DNA of 64,000 bases from Gordonibacter sp. An230 (GTDB lineage: Bacteria > Actinomycetota > Coriobacteriia > Coriobacteriales > Eggerthellaceae). The notes below the pieces were generated by a model. It saw nothing but the letters and a program-made list of their open reading frames with translations, made no database searches and was not told the DNA's origin. Position 1 is the first letter of the stretch. Each line of letters begins with the position of its first letter. Made by a program: the position numbers and the translations under genes. Location of the stretch: assembly GCF_002159915.1 (NCBI RefSeq), contig NZ_NFJP01000002.1, forward strand, positions 124,001 to 188,000, in the 5' to 3' direction. Shown in pieces: positions 58,180-64,000 of this stretch.

Positions 58180-58884
58180 TCACCCTCCGAAGGGTGCGTC
58201 AGCAGATGCTCCTGCCGCGTCTCCCTTCGTCGCGGCGGCGCGCTCTGCGCGGGCCCGCTCGATCTCCTCGAGCGCCTCTTTCGCCGATCGCGGCCGCGGC
58301 GTCTCGAAGGACACGGCCCGTGCAAGCGCCTCCTCGTCGGCGCCCTCGATGCGAACGCTTTCGATCACATCCCCCACGCCAAGCGCGTCCAGCACGTCGA
58401 ACCCTTCCACGACCTGCCCGAACACGGTGAACTTGTCATCGAGCTGGGGTTGCTCGGCCAAGGAGAAGTAGAACTGGCAGCTGCCGGAGTTCGGCGCGGA
58501 TTTATGGGCCAGGCACAGGCTTCCCCGCAGATGCCGATTGCGCGGATTCGCCTTCCACTCGTCAACGATGACGTAGCGCGCGTCGCCGGTTCCCGGGCGG
58601 ATGCCGCGAACGGCGCCGCGGGCGGCCGCCTCCACCTGGGCAGGCCCGAGGGCTCGCGTTGTCGGGCACCCTCCCACCACGACAGACCCCGGCTTGCAGG
58701 CGTGGAACTTGAGGCCGTCGTAGAATTCCCGTGCGGCCAGTTCGATGAAGTTGCCCGCGGTCGCCGGCGCGTCTTTCCCGGCCAGCCGCACGCGGATCGT
58801 CCCCCGCGACGTCCGGATGACGGCGACTTCGTGTCCGTTCGGCACGTAGCGCGGCGTGTACAACGGCAAAACGATTCGACCCAT
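58180..58884 (-). CDS. Cyclophilin-type peptidyl-prolyl isomerase, divergent
   Basis: The protein has 234 residues. ATG 58884 follows GAGGAGGAGCG. The cyclophilin core is visible (IRTSRGTIRVRLAGKDAPAT, AAREFYDGLKFHACKPGSVV, NSGSCQFYFSLAEQPQLDDK, FTVFGQVVEGFDVLDALG). The catalytic Arg of the FHRV motif is replaced (FHAC), so activity may be low or substrate binding altered. The C-terminus is a charged helix (SAKEALEEIERARAERAAAT). No signal peptide is visible, so it is cytoplasmic. Confidence 0.85.
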   Translation of the reverse strand: MGRIVLPLYTPRYVPNGHEVAVIRTSRGTIRVRLAGKDAPATAGNFIELAAREFYDGLKFHACKPGSVVVGGCPTTRALGPAQVEAAARGAVRGIRPGTGDARYVIVDEWKANPRNRHLRGSLCLAHKSAPNSGSCQFYFSLAEQPQLDDKFTVFGQVVEGFDVLDALGVGDVIESVRIEGADEEALARAVSFETPRPRSAKEALEEIERARAERAAATKGDAAGASADAPFGG

Positions 58885-59071
58885 CGCTCCTCCTCGGTTC
58901 GCTTCGGCCATCCATCATAGCGGGCTTGGCTGCAAGCGCATCCGATCGAGCGTCGTATTTTCGCGTCACTCGGGCGAAACGGGCCGCGCGAGGCGTCCGA
59001 TCAGGCCTCGCGCAGGTGCGCGCAATGATCGCGCGCACCTGCGCTCGAAGGTCCCCACGGCCCGGCGGCCC

Positions 59072-60091
59072 TTAGTCGAGAAGCGCTTCCCCGAGAACCG
59101 AGTCGTAGCGCACCGAGGTGCCGTCGGCGTAGGCCACATTCCAGATGCGGTAATCAAGGCTCTCGGGAACGTCCTCGTCCACGAGCGCGCACGCTTCGGC
59201 GTTCGGATCGGCGACAACGAAAGAGGGGCGAGCATCTTTCGAAGCGGCCGACTCCCATCCCGCGCGCCGCACTCCGGCGTCGCGACCCTCGCGAGCGATG
59301 TCGACGGGATCAGCGCCACGCCGCAGCGCTTCCTCGGCTTCGGCAAGCGCCGCATCGATCTCCGAACGCGTAGGCTCGTCGCCTTCGACCTCGTCGACAT
59401 TCCAGGCGCTTGGGCCGTCCGATGCGATCGACGAGCCTTCGTCCACGACCCCGCTGCCCGCGCCCGTCACACCCTCGACAGCGTCCTCAGCATCGCGCAC
59501 CGGCGACGACCCCCGCTCCTCTCGCCCGGAATAGCGCGGAAATCCAGGCGAATCGGACGCGGGCGACACGGAATCCCGTTCGGCATTCGCACGCTGAGCC
59601 GCGATGCTCGCGCACGCGGGGATGCGGATGGCCGCGACGGCGTCCGCGCCGAACGCGCCCGCAGCCAGAAGGACGCGGGCGCGGGCGACGAACCCCGCCG
59701 CCTCTTCGGGAATGACCGAACCCTTCATGCGAACGGCGATGACCGGCCCTGTCCCGAACTTCACCTCTGCCCACGTGAACGGCACCGGCCGAGTGCCGTT
59801 GGCGCGCCGCGCGTCGTTCTCTCGCGCCACGAGCGCGCTCGTCTCGGCGAACTCCTCGTCAAGCCAGGACGCAAGCGCATCACGCCACAGAGCGTCGTCC
59901 TCGGCCGTCACCGCGTCGTCCCCCACATCGAACCGCAGAACGTTCGCCCGCTGCGAGCCTTTAGCCGCCTGCACCACTTCGGTAGGGGCTACGGCTCCGA
60001 AGCGGCGCGCCAGCTGGCCGCCTCCTTCGCGATAGCTCTCCTCGTCGAGGACGATGTTCAAGCGTACGGAGGGATGGATGGAGGCGGACAT
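59072..60091 (-). CDS. Conserved-looking protein of unknown function
   Basis: The protein has 339 residues. ATG 60091 follows AAAGGAATCACC. The N-terminal half looks folded (HPSVRLNIVLDEESYREGGG, TEVVQAAKGSQRANVLRFDV, FVARARVLLAAGAFGADAVA). An acidic linker near 180-250 leads to an Asp/Glu/Ala-rich helix (PTRSEIDAALAEAEEALRRG) and a short C-terminal domain. There is no signal peptide, membrane helix or motif that I recognise. It lies between the cyclophilin and a flavoprotein gene, all on the minus strand. Confidence 0.65.
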   Translation of the reverse strand: MSASIHPSVRLNIVLDEESYREGGGQLARRFGAVAPTEVVQAAKGSQRANVLRFDVGDDAVTAEDDALWRDALASWLDEEFAETSALVARENDARRANGTRPVPFTWAEVKFGTGPVIAVRMKGSVIPEEAAGFVARARVLLAAGAFGADAVAAIRIPACASIAAQRANAERDSVSPASDSPGFPRYSGREERGSSPVRDAEDAVEGVTGAGSGVVDEGSSIASDGPSAWNVDEVEGDEPTRSEIDAALAEAEEALRRGADPVDIAREGRDAGVRRAGWESAASKDARPSFVVADPNAEACALVDEDVPESLDYRIWNVAYADGTSVRYDSVLGEALLD

Positions 60092-60302
60092 GGTGATTCC
60101 TTTCAACGCGGCCGAACGCCGAGCTCGCCCGAACGGGTCGCGACGCCTCGGCGGAATGTTCCGTTCCGCGCCATTGTCGGCCCTCGCCGCCGCGCCTCCC
60201 TTCGCCTCGCGCGCTCGTTGCGCAACCGTTGAGACGCCGCAGCGAGGCAGACAGGAGAGGGCGCGGCGAACGAGCGCCTCCTTTGCACCTGCCAAGGAAA
60301 GA

Positions 60303-62057
60303 TCACTTCCCGGCCAGCTTCTTTCCCACCATGCGCCCGAACGTCGCGCAACGGCCGGCATTGATGCCAGCTGCGAGGTTCGGATACGTGCCGGCATAGA
60401 AGTTTCCCTGGTCGTTGCCCACAACGTACACGCCCTCAATGGGCACGCCGTCCTCGCCAAAGGGCTGCAGCTCGTCGTTCACCCGGATGCCGTCGAGGGT
60501 GCACAGCGTGAGCCCGCACGATTTCACGCTCGCGTAGAAAGGCGGCGTGCGCAGCTCGCTCAGACGAAACGCCTCCTTCCCGAAATCGGGATCCTCCCGC
60601 GCGTCGAAGTTCTCGTTCTGCCGTTCACAGGTAGCGAGAAACGCTCTTTTCGCGTCGGCGTCGAAGCCCAGCTTGTCCGCCAGCTCTTCCAAAGTGTCGG
60701 CTTTCACGAGGTAGCCGGCCTCGACGAACTGCTCCATCTCCGGTGCGATCCACTCGTCCAGCTGACCAGGAAAGGCATCATGGTCGGATCCGCCCTCGGG
60801 CTGCATGTAGATGGTGGAGCAGCCCACGGTGTGGAAGCGCGGAACGTCGCTTTTCCAGTTGCCATCCCACACCTGATGCCAGTAGCGCTCGCTTGCAGGA
60901 CGTTGTGCTATCGCGTTCATCACGAAATCGTAGGGCGCGCTCTCGTTATGGAAGCGTTCGCCATGCGCGTCCACGCGCAGGAAGGGCTGCGAGGCGAAGA
61001 AATGGTAACCGTAGTCGTCGCTTCCCACCTCGTAGGGGTGTCCGTGTTCCTGCTCGGCGGTGAGCAGGCAGCGGTTGAACGTGAGCGAGGTGGGCACCTC
61101 GTCCATCTGCGCGCCCAGCCACATGAGCGCCCTGATGCCGTCGCCCGTGCAAGTGGGGAACGCGTCGAACGTGCCCAGGCAGCTGTAGCGCACCGGCTGC
61201 AGCACGGAGTACATGCCCTGGTTGTACGCATAGCCGCCCGTGGCGACCACCACGCCTTTGGAGGCGTTGATGCGGATCATGCCCTCCTTGGCCTCAGCGT
61301 AGGCCCCCATCACGCGACCATCCTCCATGATCAGCTTCTTCATGGGGCAGTTGAAGCGCACCTCGCAGCCGTCGAACGACGCGATGTACCTGTCGATCAC
61401 CTTCGCCACATCCTGCTCGCGGCTGGGGTACTCGCCGTTCGTGCCGTGGCCGGTCGGCCAATCCTTGTAGAACGTCCCCTCGGGCATGTTCCACTCCAAC
61501 TGCACCTCAATGCCGTTCTCGGCCATAAGGTCCGTGTACCAGTCCAGCGCTTCGCCAGAGTTCAACGCCCAAGCACGCACCAAACGAGCGTTGATCTGGC
61601 CGAGCGCGTAGCGATCCATGTCGTTGACGATCTCCGCGGGCTCGATGGCCGCCCTCTCGCCCTGCTCCTTTTGCAGGCGGGAGTTCACCGCACCAAGAGC
61701 CGAGGAGCGCACCGAGTTGCCAGCGGCGGATTTCTCGATGAGCAGCGTTTTCGCACCGCTTTCAGCTGCCGACGCTGCCGCGAAGTAGCCCGAGGTTCCC
61801 GCGCCCACGACCAGCACCTCGCACTCCACCGTCTCAACGCAATCGTCATCGCTGATCTGCGGGGCCTCGCCCAGCCAGCCGGCCGTCCGCGACGCGCCGC
61901 CGTCCGCCGCGCCGATGGCCGCATCGGCTTCGGATGCGGCGTCCTTGGTCTGGGGCGCGCATCCCGCAAGCGCCCCCGCGGCCGCGAGCGCGCCCACCGC
62001 CGCCGTTCCCGTCAGAAACGAACGCCTACTGAGGTTCGCGGTTTTCTCTTTCGTCAT
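60303..62057 (-). CDS. Tat-exported FAD-dependent reductase, second (fumarate reductase-like)
   Basis: The protein has 584 residues. ATG 62057 follows AGAGGGAGCTC and starts a Tat signal (LSRRSFLTGTAAVGALAAAG) with a lipobox ALAGC. The FAD site is CEVLVVGAGTSGYFAAASAA, and the C-terminal motif is IEGVYVVGNDQGNFYAGTYP with a final GINAGRCATFGRMVGKKL. It belongs to the same superfamily as the flavoprotein at 54235-55899 but with low similarity. No cytochrome gene is adjacent. A LuxR gene faces it divergently. The substrate is unknown. Confidence 0.88.
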   Translation of the reverse strand: MTKEKTANLSRRSFLTGTAAVGALAAAGALAGCAPQTKDAASEADAAIGAADGGASRTAGWLGEAPQISDDDCVETVECEVLVVGAGTSGYFAAASAAESGAKTLLIEKSAAGNSVRSSALGAVNSRLQKEQGERAAIEPAEIVNDMDRYALGQINARLVRAWALNSGEALDWYTDLMAENGIEVQLEWNMPEGTFYKDWPTGHGTNGEYPSREQDVAKVIDRYIASFDGCEVRFNCPMKKLIMEDGRVMGAYAEAKEGMIRINASKGVVVATGGYAYNQGMYSVLQPVRYSCLGTFDAFPTCTGDGIRALMWLGAQMDEVPTSLTFNRCLLTAEQEHGHPYEVGSDDYGYHFFASQPFLRVDAHGERFHNESAPYDFVMNAIAQRPASERYWHQVWDGNWKSDVPRFHTVGCSTIYMQPEGGSDHDAFPGQLDEWIAPEMEQFVEAGYLVKADTLEELADKLGFDADAKRAFLATCERQNENFDAREDPDFGKEAFRLSELRTPPFYASVKSCGLTLCTLDGIRVNDELQPFGEDGVPIEGVYVVGNDQGNFYAGTYPNLAAGINAGRCATFGRMVGKKLAGK

Positions 62058-62160
62058 GAGCTCCCTCTTTCGTCGATGGCCTCCTCTGTGTCCTAGGCGC
62101 TCCCGAGTATGCCCGCCTCCGACGGGGAGAACATCGCCTGAAAGCGGGGCGCGCGTTTTT

Positions 62161-62177
62161 TCACCTACAATAGGTGA
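62161..62177. promoter_or_regulatory. Inverted repeat in the second LuxR/flavoprotein divergent region
   Basis: TCACCTA and TAGGTGA separated by CAA, a perfect 7-bp dyad in the 205-bp intergenic region. It occupies the same place as the repeat at 56100-56126 but has a different sequence, as expected if each regulator has its own operator. Confidence 0.55.
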
Positions 62178-62262
62178 GGGCAGAACGGATGCGGGATACC
62201 TATCATGAAAGGCGGAATCGTTCTTGGGGGAAGGCGGCCTGCAAGCCGTCGGAGGAGGCTCG

Positions 62263-63729
62263 ATGGGATCGCCGAAAACCACGATGGGAACGCGCTTGCA
62301 AACGGCGCTCACCTCGCTTGACGACACGCTGAAAGCACGCTTCTTGGGCATCGGGTTCGTCTGGGCGTGGATTTACTGCTCGTTCGAGACCTCGGCGCTC
62401 TATCCCGAGCGCCAGGGCATTGGCATCAACGCCGACCCTTCGTGGCTCGCTTCGGCCGCGGCGGTCACGGCCGCGCTTCTCATCACAGGCGTCGCGTGGC
62501 GAAACCGCAATCTCGCGCGCATGCGCTGGGCACACCTCGCCGCACCCGCATTCGTCGCGATCGGCACCGTGCTCTCGGCGATCGCAACCCTCGCCGAGCC
62601 TCCGCTTGCCGCCCTGCAATGCGCGAGCGGCATGCTGAGCGGGATCGGGTCGGGCTGGCTGTGCATCCTGTGGACGGGCGCGCTCTCGCGGCTCGACATC
62701 GAGCAGATCGAGGTGATCGTGCCCGCCGCCTCGTTCGTCACGCTGCTGTGCACGCTCGCATTCCCCCACATCGAAGGAATCCCGGGCGTGATCGCCGTCG
62801 CGTCGCTCCCCGTCGCCTCAGGAGCCCTCCTCTTGCTGTCGTTTCGGCAGACAGAACGGAGAAAGCGCACGCCGTCGGCGGCGGAACGGGCAGCGGGAGG
62901 CATCGATTTCGGCTGCCTGACCGTCGTCGTGCGCGCCTCGGCAGTGCTGTGCGCGGCATACTTCGCCATCGGCTGCCTCGGCGCTATGGGGAACGCGGAA
63001 GATCCACTGCAAGCACAGTGGGGCTTCGACGTGCCCACCTTCATCGGATCCGCGTCGGGCATAGCGATGGCGCTTTGCTTCATCCTGTTCACGGTGCGCA
63101 TCGATTTCGCCTCTCTGTTTCGCTGGCTTACGCCCCTCATGGTGTTGGCGCTCGCGCTCTTTTCGTGGAGGGAAGCAGCGCCCAGCTTCGTGTCCAACGC
63201 CATCGTATCGGTCGCCGACACGTCAATGCAGGTCATCACCTACTTGTACGTGATCAGCCTCGCAAAGCGCCGACGCCTGCCCGTTTCGCTCGGCGTCGGC
63301 ATCACGCAAGGGGCGGTTCAATTGGGAGTGCTGGCGGGCAACCTCTCAGGCGACGGGGCGAGCGAATTGGTGGCGACGGACGGCCTCAGCGTGTTTTCGT
63401 TGGCCCTCGCACTCATCTGCCTGCTCTCGTTCGCCATGCTGCTCGTCCCCCAACGAAACCTGCGCCCTTTAAGCGCGGCCAAAACGGCGTCAACGCGCCC
63501 TGAAACGTCGCGCATCGATCTTTTATGCAGTCAGCTGTCGCAAGAGAATGGGCTTTCGGCTCGCGAGACCGAGATCCTCGGCTACCTGGCGAGGGGCCGT
63601 TCGCAACCCTACATCCGCGAGGAGCTCATGCTGTCGAAAAACACGGTGGCCACGCACGTGAAGCACCTTTACCAAAAGCTCAACGTCCACTCTCGCCAAG
63701 AGCTGCTCGACTTGTTCGAAGAGCGGTGA
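62263..63729 (+). CDS. Membrane-bound LuxR-family regulator, intact
   Basis: The protein has 488 residues. ATG 62263 follows GGAGGAGGCTCG. About 12 membrane helices (for example LGIGFVWAWIYCSFETSALY, TPLMVLALALFSW, SVFSLALALICLLSFAMLLV) are followed by a C-terminal LuxR HTH (NGLSARETEILGYLARGRSQ, IREELMLSKNTVATHVKHLY, SRQELLDLFEER). It has the same architecture as the broken regulator at 56229. It probably senses a substrate at the membrane and activates the divergent flavoprotein or the third flavoprotein downstream. Confidence 0.9.
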   Translation: MGSPKTTMGTRLQTALTSLDDTLKARFLGIGFVWAWIYCSFETSALYPERQGIGINADPSWLASAAAVTAALLITGVAWRNRNLARMRWAHLAAPAFVAIGTVLSAIATLAEPPLAALQCASGMLSGIGSGWLCILWTGALSRLDIEQIEVIVPAASFVTLLCTLAFPHIEGIPGVIAVASLPVASGALLLLSFRQTERRKRTPSAAERAAGGIDFGCLTVVVRASAVLCAAYFAIGCLGAMGNAEDPLQAQWGFDVPTFIGSASGIAMALCFILFTVRIDFASLFRWLTPLMVLALALFSWREAAPSFVSNAIVSVADTSMQVITYLYVISLAKRRRLPVSLGVGITQGAVQLGVLAGNLSGDGASELVATDGLSVFSLALALICLLSFAMLLVPQRNLRPLSAAKTASTRPETSRIDLLCSQLSQENGLSARETEILGYLARGRSQPYIREELMLSKNTVATHVKHLYQKLNVHSRQELLDLFEER

Positions 63730-63765
63730 GCGGCCCGCACAGTCTCCGCGCGGGCCGCTCACCGC
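63723..63765. terminator. Strong hairpin between convergent LuxR and third flavoprotein genes
   Basis: A perfect 16-bp stem (63723-63738 with 63750-63765) overlapping the LuxR stop codon. There is no T run; it is likely bidirectional. Confidence 0.65.
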
Positions 63766-63812
63766 CTCTGCAACGCGCCTGTCGCGGAGGCCGGAAAGGG
63801 CAACGAAACGGC

Positions 63813-64000
63813 TCATGCCCCGAGAATCTCCTTGGCCACATGCACGCCCGAGCCCAAGGCAAGGCCCACCGACGCGCCCGGGTTCGTATAATACGGCGCG
63901 CAGTAAGCGCTACCTTGGTCGACGCCGGCCACATACAGACCGGGAATGGGATTGTTGTCTGCGTCCATTGCGCGCAGATGGCTGTCCACCTTCGCGCCGC
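63813..64000 (-). CDS. C-terminal end of a third FAD-dependent reductase, cut by window edge
   Basis: The last 61 residues are visible: AMDADNNPIPGLYVAGVDQG, then SAYCAPYYTNPGASVGLALG and SGVHVAKEILGA. This is the C-terminal FAD-binding segment of the fumarate reductase/flavocytochrome c family. The remainder, including any Tat signal, lies beyond position 64000. It is the third such flavoprotein within 10 kb, consistent with a reductase-rich region. Confidence 0.82.
   Translation of the reverse strand, partial: GAKVDSHLRAMDADNNPIPGLYVAGVDQGSAYCAPYYTNPGASVGLALGSGVHVAKEILGA

Noticed and set aside
1..64000. CRISPR arrays, insertion sequences and rRNA genes
   Set aside because: No regularly spaced repeats, no transposase genes or IS ends, and no rRNA-like sequence were seen.

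Overview
The window is high-GC Actinobacterial DNA. Its gene content points to the Coriobacteriia, most likely the Eggerthellaceae (the Eggerthella/Gordonibacter group of gut anaerobes): Tat-exported fumarate-reductase-like flavoproteins, a multihaem c-type cytochrome lipoprotein, LuxR regulators with a polytopic membrane N-terminus, a Tad pilus locus and an LPXTG sialidase. The family assignment is an inference from gene content, not a database match.

Layout. (1) 1-9733 is the right arm of a siphovirus-like prophage: tail chaperone (cut by the window edge), tape measure, distal tail protein, tail endopeptidase-like protein, a small zinc-ribbon protein, a receptor-binding tail protein, then a tyrosine recombinase, a coiled-coil lysis accessory protein, holin and exported amidase endolysin. 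It stops next to the 3' end of a tRNA-Leu gene (9734-9818). The tail-protein gene ends in a shufflon. Four copies of a 14-15 bp site (two direct, two inverted) mark off four alternative C-terminal cassettes, all in the same reading phase, and the recombinase gene ends one base from the outermost site. This is the most interesting part of the window. (2) 9734-27.6 kb is chromosomal: Ppx/GppA phosphatase, a DivIC/FtsB-like protein, a DtxR-type regulator with a ferrous-iron uptake cluster (two FeoA, FeoB, a Cys-rich FeoB partner) and a palindromic box, a CPH-type copper ATPase, a Phd/ParE toxin-antitoxin pair, threonine synthase, a lone ModE-type HTH, a cell-wall-anchored sialidase, and a two-component system. 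(3) 27.7-31.5 kb is an ABC-2 exporter operon, divergent from the two-component genes. (4) 31.9-52.0 kb is one continuous minus-strand series of about 23 tightly packed genes. It encodes two sets of Tad/Flp pilus motor parts (two CpaB, two CpaF, two TadB, two TadC, two Flp pilins) but one TadZ and one prepilin peptidase, with many TadE/TadG-like pseudopilins and several unknown proteins, and ends with a Tat-exported ricin-lectin protein. (5) 52.2-64 kb holds tRNA-Val, an AlkA-like glycosylase, a hexahaem cytochrome lipoprotein with a Tat flavoprotein reductase, a divergent LuxR regulator split by a poly-C tract, a cyclophilin, an unknown protein, a second flavoprotein/LuxR divergent pair, and the end of a third flavoprotein.

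Working together: the prophage appears able to switch its receptor-binding tip by site-specific recombination. In the host, the flavoprotein/cytochrome sets probably act as anaerobic terminal reductases on the outer face of the membrane, each under a membrane-bound LuxR regulator, one of which may be phase variable. The sialidase, pili and lectin-like protein fit a mucosal lifestyle.
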